A stretch of DNA of 64,000 nt. Origin: Rhodocyclaceae bacterium. Its GTDB lineage: Bacteria; Pseudomonadota; Gammaproteobacteria; Burkholderiales; Rhodocyclaceae. Shown here piece by piece: positions 8,937-21,771 of the stretch (within the stretch, counting starts at the first letter, position 1; the number at the start of each line of letters is the position of its first letter). Made by a program: the position numbers and the translations under genes. Below the pieces are notes generated by a model that had not been told where the DNA came from, ran no database searches, and worked only from the letters and a program-made list of their open reading frames with translations. The stretch spans positions 32,756 through 96,755 of the forward strand of contig JAOADW010000035.1 in the NCBI GenBank assembly GCA_026417115.1, in the 5' to 3' direction.

Positions 8937-9193
8937 CGCAAACTCAGCCCATAGGCAAAGAAGATCACAAACAGCGTGAGCATCAGCCAACCGAGCAGGA
9001 GACCACGCCAGAACCACCGCACTCGCCGCAACGCCATGAATTCCTCGATGATCAGCCACCCTTTCAAGCCGGCGAGCACCAGCACCCCCATCACGAAAGT
9101 CGCATTCATGGCGATCGTCTTGCCGACTCCCCAAGTCAGCAAAGTCGCCGCCATCAGCGCCACCCAGACGAGGTTGAGCACAGACCGGTTCAT
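8933..9193 (-). CDS. norF: NorF, small cytochrome oxidase subunit IV-like membrane protein
   Basis: An 86-residue protein with three hydrophobic helices and the central family motif GLKGWLIIEEFMALRRV. It follows norE by 5 bases and overlaps norQ. NorE and NorF are accessory membrane proteins that raise nitric oxide reductase activity in vivo. It is a divergent paralog of the small protein at 4082-4339, so the window carries two subunit III/IV-like pairs. Confidence 0.85.
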   Translation of the reverse strand: MNRSVLNLVWVALMAATLLTWGVGKTIAMNATFVMGVLVLAGLKGWLIIEEFMALRRVRWFWRGLLLGWLMLTLFVIFFAYGLSLR

Positions 9194-9198
9194 CGCCC

Positions 9199-9828
9199 TC
9201 ACCGCATCAAATAGACCAACGGAAAGAGAACGATCCAAACGAGATCGACCATGTGCCAATAGGAAGCCGCCGTTTCCATCCCCCGATGATCGGCGGCGGA
9301 ATAACCGCCCTGCATTGCCTTTCTCCAGACGAAACAGAGGATCGCCATGCCCAAGAGCACATGCATCGCATGAAAGGCGGTGAGAGAAAAATAAAACGCG
9401 TAAAAGAGATTGGTCGAGAGATCGATCCCCTGGGCGAATTTCGCCGCATACTCGACGTATTTGACGACGAGGAAGGCGGCGCCGGCAACGATGGCCGCCA
9501 GCAACCAATGGCCACTTTGCCGGTTACGGTGACGCTCGATCGCTGCAACGGCCTGCGCCACGCACCAGCTACCGGTGATGAGCAAGAGCGTATTGATCAT
9601 GCCGGCCTCGGCATCGAGCGTCTTTTGCATCTCGGCAAAGAGTTCTCGATGGGAAAGGCGGGCAAACGCATAGGCGGAAAAGAGCGCGAAAAAAGTGACG
9701 AGTTCGGCGAGGATGAACACCCAAATCGCCAAATCGCCAGGCGGATTGTGCTGCAGCGGGCGAATCCTTCGGGAGGGGAGAAGCGTAAACGTGCTACGAA
9801 TCAAAGACATCGGCAAGCCTGGGTTCAT
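9199..9828 (-). CDS. norE: NorE, cytochrome oxidase subunit III family protein
   Basis: A 209-residue membrane protein with about five helices. It carries GDLAIWVFILAELVTFF near residue 32 and the terminal motif YWHMVDLVWIVLFPLVYLMR, which matches the NorE/subunit III family. It lacks the heme-copper subunit I ligands, so it is an accessory protein. The start is uncertain: ATG at 9828 (M-N-P-G) or ATG at 9810 (M-S-L-I), neither with a strong ribosome site. It is the first gene of the leftward nor accessory operon and begins 56 bases after fur. I saw no convincing FNR/DNR box in that gap, so a promoter inside fur or read-through is possible. Confidence 0.88.
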   Translation of the reverse strand: MNPGLPMSLIRSTFTLLPSRRIRPLQHNPPGDLAIWVFILAELVTFFALFSAYAFARLSHRELFAEMQKTLDAEAGMINTLLLITGSWCVAQAVAAIERHRNRQSGHWLLAAIVAGAAFLVVKYVEYAAKFAQGIDLSTNLFYAFYFSLTAFHAMHVLLGMAILCFVWRKAMQGGYSAADHRGMETAASYWHMVDLVWIVLFPLVYLMR

Positions 9829-9884
9829 TGCATAGCCCAAGCTTATCGCCTCGCTGCTTGCGGCGCCTTGACCGAGGATAAGTC

Positions 9885-10325
9885 TTATTCGCTCTCTTTG
9901 CTCGGGCGGTTGGGGCAGTCGCTCTTCACGCAGTGGCCATAAAGATACAGCGCGTGGCCGGTGATCATAAAGCCGCGTTGCTTGGCGATGCGCTCTTGCC
10001 GACGCTCGATCTCGGCGTCGCTGAATTCCTCGACGTGGCCACAATCGAGACAGACGAGGTGATCATGGTGCCGCCCATCCTTGAGTTCGAAGACAGCCTT
10101 GCCGGATTCGAAATGATGCCGTTCGATGAGGCCTGCTTGCTCGAACTGCGTGAGCACGCGATAGACGGTCGCGAGGCCGACGTCGATATGCTCGGCAAGC
10201 AGCAGCCGGTAGACATCCTCAGCAGACAAATGCCTGGTTTCGCTGCGTCTGAATAGATCGAGGATCGCCATGCGCGGCGCCGTCGCCTTCAATCCTGCGT
10301 TCTTGAGCTCAGCGGCTTGCGTCAT
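9885..10325 (-). CDS. fur: Fur, ferric uptake regulator
   Basis: A 146-residue Fur-family repressor with an N-terminal winged helix (residues 5-85, [14 protein letters not shown]). The metal-binding segment [16 protein letters not shown] follows, and a second cysteine pair lies in HCVKSDC. It senses ferrous iron and represses uptake genes. The ATG at 10325 (M-T-Q-A-A-E-L-K) is preferred over longer upstream extensions because it matches the family N-terminus. It diverges from bamE, and fur-bamE-dapB is a common betaproteobacterial order. Confidence 0.93.
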   Translation of the reverse strand: MTQAAELKNAGLKATAPRMAILDLFRRSETRHLSAEDVYRLLLAEHIDVGLATVYRVLTQFEQAGLIERHHFESGKAVFELKDGRHHDHLVCLDCGHVEEFSDAEIERRQERIAKQRGFMITGHALYLYGHCVKSDCPNRPSKESE

Positions 10326-10558
10326 CCTGCACCTATCGGGTTTCGTTCTCTCATGTCGGGGTCGATTGAGCGTATGATATAGTGAAATCTCCGCATGGGG
10401 CCGCAAGTGGCACGATGTGCAAGGACCCGAAAGGCAAGTCCGCAAGACGCCACCGTCTGCTCGAGGAGCCTGTGCCTGGCCTCGCCATTTGTCCGCCCGG
10501 CCCATGAGACAGAATTGATGCCGTCTTCGTTGCCCGTTCGCCGTCGATCGCCCATCCC

Positions 10559-10963
10559 ATGTCCTCGCGCCTCATGCCCCTCTGCATATTCCTCGCCGCT
10601 TGCTCATCGACGCCCGAGGTGAGTGGCTGGCTGTCGCCCTACCGCATCGACGTCAATCAAGGCAATTTCGTCACCCAAGAAATGGTGGCGCGCCTGAGGC
10701 CCGGTATGACGCGCGAAGAAGTGCGCTTCGTTCTGGGCACGCCGCTGATCGCCGACATTTTCCATGCCGACCGCTGGGATTACGTCTACCGCTTCCAGCC
10801 TGGCAAAGGCGAGGCGCAGCAGAGGCGCTTGATCGTCTATTTCGAAGGCGGCAGGCTCGTTCGCGTCGGCGGCGACGTCGTCGCCGCGGAAAGTGGTCTG
10901 CAGGCCATGGGCGAAAAGCCAGCGACACGCGTGATCGAGCTCGGGGAAAAACAAGCCCAGTAA
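10559..10963 (+). CDS. bamE: BamE (SmpA), outer membrane protein assembly lipoprotein
   Basis: A 134-residue lipoprotein with a short signal peptide ending in the lipobox LAAC at about residue 15. A BamE/SmpA domain follows with the conserved segments [23 protein letters not shown] and WDYVYRF. BamE is the small outer-membrane lipoprotein of the Bam complex that stabilises BamD-BamA. It diverges from fur and precedes dapB by 27 bases. Confidence 0.93.
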   Translation: MSSRLMPLCIFLAACSSTPEVSGWLSPYRIDVNQGNFVTQEMVARLRPGMTREEVRFVLGTPLIADIFHADRWDYVYRFQPGKGEAQQRRLIVYFEGGRLVRVGGDVVAAESGLQAMGEKPATRVIELGEKQAQ

Positions 10964-11800
<837 letters not shown>

Positions 11801-11886
11801 GCAGCGCGCAAGGCAGCCGGAATCGGCTAGAATAGAAAAGTTTGACCGGCCCATACGGTTGCTTGTATCACCCTCAGGAGCCCGAC

Positions 11887-13018
11887 TTGCCTGCCTTCCC
11901 GCCTGCCCTCCTTGCGCTTGCCGACGGGACGATCTTTCGCGGCATCGGTATCGGCGCCCTTGGCGCGACGGTCGGTGAAGTGGTGTTCAACACCGCGATG
12001 ACCGGCTATCAAGAAATTCTCACCGATCCCTCCTACGCCCGGCAGATCGTCCTTCTCACCTACCCACACATCGGCAATACCGGCGTCAACCACGAGGACT
12101 GCGAATCGAACCGCATCCATGCCGCCGGCCTCGTGATTCGCGATCTGCCGATGATCCCTTCCAATTTCCGCAGCGAGGAAACGCTGCCAGATTACTTGCG
12201 ACGCGAAAATGTCGTCGCCATCGCCGGCATCGACACGCGCAAACTCACGCGTATCCTGCGTGAAAAAGGCGCGCAAGCGGGCTGTTTGGCGGCAGGTGAC
12301 CGCTTAGACGAAGCAGCGGCGATCGCCGCCGCCCGCGCTTTTCCGGGTCTGGCGGGCATGGATCTCGCCAAGGAAGTCAGCACCGCCGCGCCTTACGTAT
12401 GGGAGGAAGGCGAATGGCTTCTCGGCGCAGGCTACCGTCCCGCGCCTACACCGCGCTTCCACGTGGTCGCCTATGATTTCGGCGTCAAGCGTAACATTTT
12501 GCGCATGCTGGCCGCGCGCGGCTGTCGGCTCACCGTCGTGCCAGCGCAGACACCCGCCGAGGAAGTCCTGCGCATGGCGCCTGACGGTGTATTTTTCTCC
12601 AACGGCCCCGGTGACCCAGAGCCCTGCACCTATGCCATCGAGGCCATGCGCGTCTTCCTCGACAAAAAACTGCCTGCCTTCGGCATTTGCCTTGGCCACC
12701 AGCTCATGGGACTCGCCGCAGGCGCGAAAACCCTGAAGATGAAATTCGGCCATCATGGCGCCAACCATCCGGTCAAAGACCTCGATTCCGGACGGGTATT
12801 GATCACGAGCCAGAATCACGGCTTCGCGGTAGACCCGGCGACACTGCCCGAAAACGTGCGCGTCACGCATGTTTCGCTCTTCGACGGCAGCCTGCAGGGC
12901 ATGAGTTGGAAAGACCGGCCCGCCCTTTGTTTTCAGGGCCACCCCGAAGCGAGCCCAGGCCCGCACGACGTCGCCTATCTATTCGATCGTTTCGTCCAGT
13001 TGATGGCGCAGCAGAAGC

Positions 13019-13026
<8 letters not shown>
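11887..13026 (+). CDS. carA: Carbamoyl-phosphate synthase small subunit CarA
   Basis: The glutamine amidotransferase subunit of carbamoyl-phosphate synthase, feeding pyrimidine and arginine synthesis. The N-terminal CarA domain is followed by a class I amidotransferase domain with the catalytic cysteine in GICLGHQ and a His-Glu pair near [10 protein letters not shown] place the start at TTG 11887, because CAGGAG (11875-11880) lies 6 bases upstream and the resulting 379 residues is the normal length. A TTG 45 bases further up lacks a ribosome site. It overlaps carB by 8 bases. Confidence 0.95.
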
Positions 13027-16242
<3,216 letters not shown>

Positions 16243-16246
<4 letters not shown>

Positions 16247-16722
16247 GCGGCAAGATCCCTCTGACCAAGCGCGGTGCGGAACTCCTGAAAGAAGAGCTGC
16301 AGCGGCTAAAAAGCGTCGAGCGGCCAGCCGTGATCGCCGCGATCGCGGAAGCACGTGCGCATGGCGACCTTTCGGAAAATGCCGAATACGATGCGGCCAA
16401 GGAGCGGCAAGCCTTCATCGAAGGCCGCATCGCCGAAATCGAAAGCAAGCTTGCGCGCGCCCAGATCATCGACCCGGCAACGCTCGATGCCGACGGCCGC
16501 GTCGTCTTCGGCGCGACCGTCGAGATCGAAGATCTCGACGAAGGCAAGACGATGACCTACCAAATCGTGGGCGATGACGAAGCCGATCTCAAGCAGGGCA
16601 AGATCTCGCTGAACTCGCCGGTTGCGCGCGCGCTCATCGGCAAGTTCGCCGGCGACGTCGTCGAGGTCATCACCCCCGGTGGCCGGCGCGAATACGAAAT
16701 CCTCGACGTGCGCTACGAATGA
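16243..16722 (+). CDS. greA: Transcription elongation factor GreA
   Basis: A 159-residue GreA with the N-terminal coiled coil (residues 8-75) that enters the RNA polymerase secondary channel. The acidic tip segment [11 protein letters not shown] is followed by the C-terminal FKBP-like domain. It stimulates cleavage of backtracked RNA. The start overlaps the carB stop as ATGA. The following 290 bases carry no gene. They include a GC-rich palindrome (GCCGCGCGGC) about 10 bases after the stop, which might aid termination but has no T run. Confidence 0.96.
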
Positions 16723-17012
16723 ATCCGCACGCCGCGCGGCGTCATTGCCCGCGTGAGGGACACCTTGAGAAAGTCGTCCCAGGAGGAGGCGCTACCGTCT
16801 CTCCAGCTTCCTTGAGAGGAAACGGCGGTCGTAGCCTGCGGAAGGTTTTGGCATTCTCCTTGCACCCTTTCGCAGCGATGGCTTTCCCTCTAGAAAATAG
16901 AGGATATTCTCGCACGCCTGACGGAATCGCCGTCATGGCGGGCCGGTGCGGGCAGCCGTGGCGTTTGGCGAAGAATCGCCGTCGGCTTCCTGCTATACAA
17001 TCGAATCCCACC

Positions 17013-18305
17013 ATGTTCGACAGGCTTTCGATTCGCCACAAGCTGGCCGTCTTGCTCGGCGCAAGCGCAGCGCTCGCGTTGCTGATCTCTTCGGCGATCG
17101 CGATATATTCCACCTATGTCACCGAGACAGAGGACTCTCTGCGCACGCTGCACCAGACCGCGCGCATCCTCAGCGAGAACATGCGTGCAGCCCTCGCCTT
17201 CCATGACGCCGAAAGCGCCGGCAAGATCCTCGCCGCCCTGCATTCGGACCCGCACATGCTGCTGGCGCTGGTGAGCGACGAGCATGGGCAATTCTTGAGT
17301 GCATACCGTTCCCAGCGCCTGTCCGACGCCCAAGAAAAAAACCTGAGGCAACGCCTGCACACCCTGCGCGCACAGCATTTCGCAGACCTCGCCAGGGAGG
17401 GCGGAGTCGTCGATCTCGTCGAGTGGGACGCCATGAGCGTCTTGCAGCCGATCTTCTTCGAAGGCCAGCGAATCGGCGTGCTCGCGCTCGCTGCAGATGT
17501 CGCGCCGATGTGGTCGAAAGTCCGTACCTTCATCCTCATGCAGGTCTTTTCTTCGGCAATCGCCTTGGCCTTGCTCCTTTATTTCTCCTTTAGGTTGCAG
17601 GCGATCTTTACCCGGCCGATTCTCGAGTTGATCGCGGCAATGCGGAAAGTCGCAGAAACGAAAAACTATCGTCTTCACCTCGCATCTCGAAGTCGGGACG
17701 AATTCGACGACCTCTACCGGGGCTTCAATGCCATGCTCTCCGAAATCAGCGATCGCGATGAACGTCTCAACGCCTTGGCCACCACCGATGCATTGACGGG
17801 GCTCTTCAACCGGCGCTTGGCGCTGGAGACATTGCAAGCGATGGCCAAGCGGGCGCAGCGCAAAGGAGAGCATCTCGGCGTGATCATGCTCGATATCGAT
17901 TTCTTCAAGCGCGTCAATGACCGCTATGGCCACGCCGTGGGCGATCACGTGCTCAAGGAAGTGGCGCGCGTGTTGCGCGCCTGCACGCGCGAAGTCGACT
18001 TCGTCGCGCGGCTGGGCGGTGAAGAATTTCTGGTGCTCTGCGACAACGGCACACCTGCAATCCTCGAAGCCATGGCTGAACGCATTCGCTCGAGCATCGC
18101 TGCACACCGGATCGAATACGAGGCCGGGCGCTACGTGCAGGTCACCGTGAGCTTGGGTCTATACTCGATTGCGCCAGGCGAGCAAGGCGACATCGGGCAA
18201 TGGCTCGTTAGCGCCGATGAAGCGCTCTACCGCGCCAAGGAGACCGGACGCAACCGTTTCGTCATCGCCACCAAGTTACCCGACAAGGCCGGGCGAGATG
18301 CGTAG
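17013..18305 (+). CDS. YfiN-like membrane diguanylate cyclase (CHASE8-HAMP-GGDEF)
   Basis: A 430-residue inner-membrane protein. It has a first helix (about 10-32), a periplasmic sensor segment resembling the CHASE8 domain of YfiN (about 38-170), a second helix (about 173-195), a HAMP region, and a GGDEF domain from about 255. The active-site signature is GGEEF (335-339), and an inhibitory I-site RxxD (R326-D329) sits five residues upstream. It should make cyclic di-GMP with product inhibition. ATG 17013 gives the family N-terminus MFDRLSIRHK; longer in-frame extensions look non-coding. A TATACAAT -10-like element at 16994 implies a very short leader. It overlaps the YfiR gene by 8 bases, so the two should form a sensor-repressor pair as in Pseudomonas YfiNR. 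Confidence 0.88.
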   Translation: MFDRLSIRHKLAVLLGASAALALLISSAIAIYSTYVTETEDSLRTLHQTARILSENMRAALAFHDAESAGKILAALHSDPHMLLALVSDEHGQFLSAYRSQRLSDAQEKNLRQRLHTLRAQHFADLAREGGVVDLVEWDAMSVLQPIFFEGQRIGVLALAADVAPMWSKVRTFILMQVFSSAIALALLLYFSFRLQAIFTRPILELIAAMRKVAETKNYRLHLASRSRDEFDDLYRGFNAMLSEISDRDERLNALATTDALTGLFNRRLALETLQAMAKRAQRKGEHLGVIMLDIDFFKRVNDRYGHAVGDHVLKEVARVLRACTREVDFVARLGGEEFLVLCDNGTPAILEAMAERIRSSIAAHRIEYEAGRYVQVTVSLGLYSIAPGEQGDIGQWLVSADEALYRAKETGRNRFVIATKLPDKAGRDA

Positions 18306-18822
18306 ACGCACTTTATTGTCATTCGCGCTGAGTTGGTTTTTTCTTGCATCTCCGCTCGCCAGCGAGGAGGAGAAAAAGCTCCAGGCGGTATTCATCGGCC
18401 GCTTCGCCAGTTATGTCGAATGGCCCGATGGGCGGCGTGAGCGTTTCGTCATCACGCTCCTCGACGACAATCCGTTCGGCAATCTGCTGGGCGAACTCTA
18501 TCATGACAAGCGCATCAACGGCAAACCGGTCGAGCTGCGCCATGCGAGAAGACTCGAGGAAGTCGGCGAAACCGACATCCTCTTCATCACCGTGGCCAAT
18601 TTTCAAGCTCGGCGCGCCGCGATCGAATATGCGCAAAAGAACGGCATTCTCACCATCAGCGAGATAAAAGGCTTTGCCGAGAATGGCGGCATCATCCAGA
18701 TCGATTTCGTCGAGCAAAGGGTTCGCATCAAGATCAATTACGATGCCGCCATGAAATCTGGTCTGAAAATCGGCGCCCCCTTGCTGTCCATCGCCACGGT
18801 CCTGCGCGGAGAGAAGCCATGA
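18298..18822 (+). CDS. YfiR-like periplasmic protein (DUF4154)
   Basis: A 174-residue protein with a signal peptide (about 1-20) and a single DUF4154/YfiR domain (KLQAVFIGRFASYVEWP near the start, ILTISEIKGFAENGGIIQ later). In Pseudomonas, YfiR binds the periplasmic part of YfiN and holds its cyclase off. The mature protein here contains no cysteine, so the disulfide-based redox sensing described for YfiR cannot operate. It overlaps the cyclase gene (8 bases) and the TonB receptor gene (4 bases), which argues for tight co-expression of all three. Confidence 0.85.
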   Translation: MRRRTLLSFALSWFFLASPLASEEEKKLQAVFIGRFASYVEWPDGRRERFVITLLDDNPFGNLLGELYHDKRINGKPVELRHARRLEEVGETDILFITVANFQARRAAIEYAQKNGILTISEIKGFAENGGIIQIDFVEQRVRIKINYDAAMKSGLKIGAPLLSIATVLRGEKP

Positions 18823-21212
18823 AGCGTCTTTTCTCGATCATCTCAATCCTGATAGCGGGACTCGAAGCAGGCTTCGCCGGCGAGAAGGATTTACGCGAAG
18901 CGAATGAGTATTATCGGCGTTCCCTCGAGGATCTGCTCCTCGTCGAAACTCCCGCCAAAGCCATGATTGGCTCTCGCGGCGGTGACCGTGATGCGCTCTC
19001 CGCAGAGGTGCCGATCGACGTGATCACGGCCGCACAGCTGCAATCGACGGGGCAGTCCGAATTGATGCGTGCCCTAGCCGTGCTGGTTCCTGGTTTCAAT
19101 TTTCCGCGCCCCAGCATCACCGACGGCACGGATCATGCGCCGCCTTTCACCTTGCGAGGTCTCAACCCCGACCAGGTCTTGGTACTCGTCAATGGCAAGC
19201 GCCTGCATCAGAGCTCGTTGTTGCACAACAACGGCACCATCGGGCGTGGCAGCTCGAGCGTGGATCTCAACGCCATTCCCCTGCGCGCGATCGAACGTAT
19301 CGAAGTCCTGCGCGATGGCGCCGCAGCCCAATATGGCTCGGACGCCATTGCCGGCATCATCAACATCATCCTCAAGGGCTATGGCCATGCCAATCACGCT
19401 AGCCTGAGCTATGGCCGCACCCACAAGGGTGACGGCGTGCTGCGCCAGGCGGATGTCTTCTATTCGCGCGCACTCCCTGGCGATGGTTTTTTCAATTTCA
19501 CCGTCGAGCTGCGCGACCGCGGACCGACCAACCGCGCCGGCCCCGACATCCTGGACGGCGGACGCATCAACACGCATTTTGGCGACGCGGACACCCAGGA
19601 TCTGCTGCTCGCGGTCCATGCCGAACTGCCGCGTAGCGACGCCACCTTCTATCTCCATGGCGTCTATGACCGGCGGCGTAGCAGCGCCGGTGCGTTCTTC
19701 CGCCGCGCCAACGATGATCGAAACATCAGTGCCATCTACCCAGATGGCTTTTTGCCGTCGATCGAACCGAAAATCCTCGACTATTCCATGACGATCGGCA
19801 GCAAGGGCGTTCTCGAAAACGGCACACACTGGGATTTGAGCTACACGCAAGGCCACAACGACTACCATTTCTATGTCAGCAACTCCCTCAACACCTCGCT
19901 CGGACTGGCGACGCCAACCTCGTTCGACAGCGGCGCGACGCGCTATACCCAGCGGATATTGAATCTCGACCTGAGCCAGAGATTAGGACGTCATACATTC
20001 GCAGGCGGCTATGAGTTTCGAGAAGAGCGTTACCGCATCGTTGCCGGCGAGCCCGCCTCCTATGTGCTCGGCCCCGCGCACGATGGCGCCTATGGCGCGC
20101 AAGGCTTTCCTGGATTCACTCCCGACAATGCCGTCATGGCGAAGCGGCAGGCACACGCGCTTTATGGCGATATCAAATATGGGCTCACCGAGCGCCTGAT
20201 GATCGATGCCGCGGTGCGCGCAGAGCATTTCAGCGATTTCGGTTCGACGGCGAACGGCAAGCTCGCGCTGCGCCTCCGCGCCCATGAGGATCTGCTGCTG
20301 CGCGCAAGCGCCAGCACCGGCTTTCGCGCACCCTCGCTCTCGCAAAGCCATTTTTCCTACACGGGCACCTATCGCAACAGCGCGAATGATCCCCCCCTCT
20401 ACTGGGGCAACTTCGCGGTCGATCATCCTGTCGCTCGTGCCTTGGGAGCAACCGATTTGAAGCCAGAGAAGTCTCGGCACCTCACCCTGGGCCTCGTGTA
20501 TCAGCCCACGTCTACTCTTTCCGCCAGCGCGGACTGGTTCCTCACCGACATCGCAGACCGCATCTTGCCAACCGGCTATATCGCCAGCTGGAACCTTTCC
20601 ACGCTGAGCCCGCAGGCAGTGGCCATCCTTGACGCCCATCGCATCGATGGCGCAGTCTATTTCACCAACGCGGTCAATACGCGCACCCAGGGTCTCGATT
20701 TGCGCCTCGACTCCACGCATGAGTTCGGCCAGGGGGCGCGGCTCAAACTCACGGGTGCTTATCACTTTAGCAAGACTCGCATCACCGGCGTCAACGCCGC
20801 CCCTGGCGTGCTGGGCGTGGCCATGACCGAACTCGTCCTCGATGCCTTTACGCGCACCATGATCGAGGAAAGCCAACCGCGCTCCGCCTTCAAGCTGTGG
20901 TCGAAATACTCGACGCCGGCTTGGGACCTCGTCCTCAACCTCAACCGCTTCGGCAGCTTCGCCAGCGTCAAGGGTGACGAAACGGTGCGCTTCAGGGCCA
21001 AATGGACGCTTGACGCCGAATACTCGTATCGGCTGAGCAAGGACGTGACGCTGTCGCTGGGTGGCGTCAACCTCTTCAATGCGATGCCGGACGAATGGGG
21101 GCAGACCAGCGACACCCTGGTCGGCTCGGGCAAGGTGATACGCTATTCACAATACGCGCCTTTCGGCTACAACGGCGCTTTTTACTACCTGCGACTTGGC
21201 CTCACCTTCTAG
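18819..21212 (+). CDS. TonB-dependent outer membrane receptor linked to YfiNR
   Basis: A 797-residue receptor with a signal peptide (about 1-20), a plug domain (about 60-180, with PIDVITAAQLQSTGQSELMRAL and GAAAQYGSDAIAGIINIIL), and a 22-strand barrel domain ending in YYLRLGLTF with a terminal phenylalanine. The ligand is unknown, and no siderophore or cobalamin genes are adjacent. The start overlaps the YfiR gene by 4 bases, so uptake through this receptor may be coupled to the cyclase. In Pseudomonas the third partner is the lipoprotein YfiB, which is absent here. A possible terminator lies about 110 bases downstream. Confidence 0.9.
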   Translation: MKRLFSIISILIAGLEAGFAGEKDLREANEYYRRSLEDLLLVETPAKAMIGSRGGDRDALSAEVPIDVITAAQLQSTGQSELMRALAVLVPGFNFPRPSITDGTDHAPPFTLRGLNPDQVLVLVNGKRLHQSSLLHNNGTIGRGSSSVDLNAIPLRAIERIEVLRDGAAAQYGSDAIAGIINIILKGYGHANHASLSYGRTHKGDGVLRQADVFYSRALPGDGFFNFTVELRDRGPTNRAGPDILDGGRINTHFGDADTQDLLLAVHAELPRSDATFYLHGVYDRRRSSAGAFFRRANDDRNISAIYPDGFLPSIEPKILDYSMTIGSKGVLENGTHWDLSYTQGHNDYHFYVSNSLNTSLGLATPTSFDSGATRYTQRILNLDLSQRLGRHTFAGGYEFREERYRIVAGEPASYVLGPAHDGAYGAQGFPGFTPDNAVMAKRQAHALYGDIKYGLTERLMIDAAVRAEHFSDFGSTANGKLALRLRAHEDLLLRASASTGFRAPSLSQSHFSYTGTYRNSANDPPLYWGNFAVDHPVARALGATDLKPEKSRHLTLGLVYQPTSTLSASADWFLTDIADRILPTGYIASWNLSTLSPQAVAILDAHRIDGAVYFTNAVNTRTQGLDLRLDSTHEFGQGARLKLTGAYHFSKTRITGVNAAPGVLGVAMTELVLDAFTRTMIEESQPRSAFKLWSKYSTPAWDLVLNLNRFGSFASVKGDETVRFRAKWTLDAEYSYRLSKDVTLSLGGVNLFNAMPDEWGQTSDTLVGSGKVIRYSQYAPFGYNGAFYYLRLGLTF

Positions 21213-21321
21213 GAAACCTCTGAATAATCTGCTGCGCGGCCGGATGGCCACGTTGCGCGGTGCTCGCTTCCTCGCCTAACCTCTTCTGATGTCTCGGTCG
21301 CTAAGCACCCTGCGCCTTGTC

Positions 21322-21367
21322 CCTAAGCCGCTCGCAACGGTTTTTCAAGGTTCGCTTAGGCATTTTT
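21322..21367 (+). terminator. Possible factor-independent terminator of the yfiN-yfiR-receptor operon
   Basis: An inverted repeat CCTAAGC (21322-21328) / GCTTAGG (21354-21360) is followed by CATTTTTG. The loop of about 25 bases is long and contains a small internal stem. It lies about 110 bases past the receptor stop. The rest of 21213-21505 has no coding potential that I can see. Confidence 0.4.
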
Positions 21368-21505
21368 GACAGCCGTCGCGAGGAACAAAAAACCAAGACG
21401 CGCGCTCGGAGGTTCCGCGCGCATCCTCCGAATCCTTTGCCTCCGCCTCGCCTCGGGTGAAAAAATATGAGCCTCAAGCAAGTAGCAGCGGCAGCATCGC
21501 AGAGG

Positions 21506-21739
21506 CTACTTGAGACGTCCCCGCAGAGGGGTCACGCCCGCGGGGTCCCGCGCCGTCACAGCGCCTTGCGCCCCGCTCAAATTGCCGCAGCCGCAAGCCA
21601 CCTGGTGAAAAGCGACGGAGCTCACGATATCCCCGCAGCTTTTGCATTCATAATAGATGTCGCCGCCGCGCGGAAGCGTCCCGTCTTCGCTCGAGGGTGC
21701 TGGCTCAAAGCGGTAAATGCGTCGCAAATCGATCTTCAT
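21506..21739 (-). CDS. Small zinc-ribbon-like protein
   Basis: A 77-residue protein with the pattern C-X2-C (KSCGD region) followed by C-X-C (VACGCGN), a likely single metal-binding ribbon, and a basic tail. The opening MKIDLRRIYRF resembles small conserved proteins of unknown function. The ATG at 21739 is preceded by GAAGGGAG at a good distance, which supports a real gene. It lies 32 bases downstream of the chemoreceptor stop on the same strand, so read-through from that gene is possible. I do not know its function. Confidence 0.6.
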   Translation of the reverse strand: MKIDLRRIYRFEPAPSSEDGTLPRGGDIYYECKSCGDIVSSVAFHQVACGCGNLSGAQGAVTARDPAGVTPLRGRLK

Positions 21740-21771
21740 CGTCTCGCTCCCTTCTCATCGACAAGGGCTCC

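Noticed and set aside
9829..9884. Possible FNR/DNR box before norE (TTGAC-CGAG-GATAA)
   Set aside because: Three or more of ten positions differ from consensus; not convincing.
16723..17012. Possible cyclic di-GMP riboswitch before the diguanylate cyclase
   Set aside because: A small stem (TGACGG/CCGTCA) is present, but none of the conserved GEMM riboswitch segments could be found.
21213..21321. Sequence after the TonB receptor that looks like a dispersed repeat or IS end
   Set aside because: I found no matching terminal inverted repeat or second copy in the window, so it is left unassigned.
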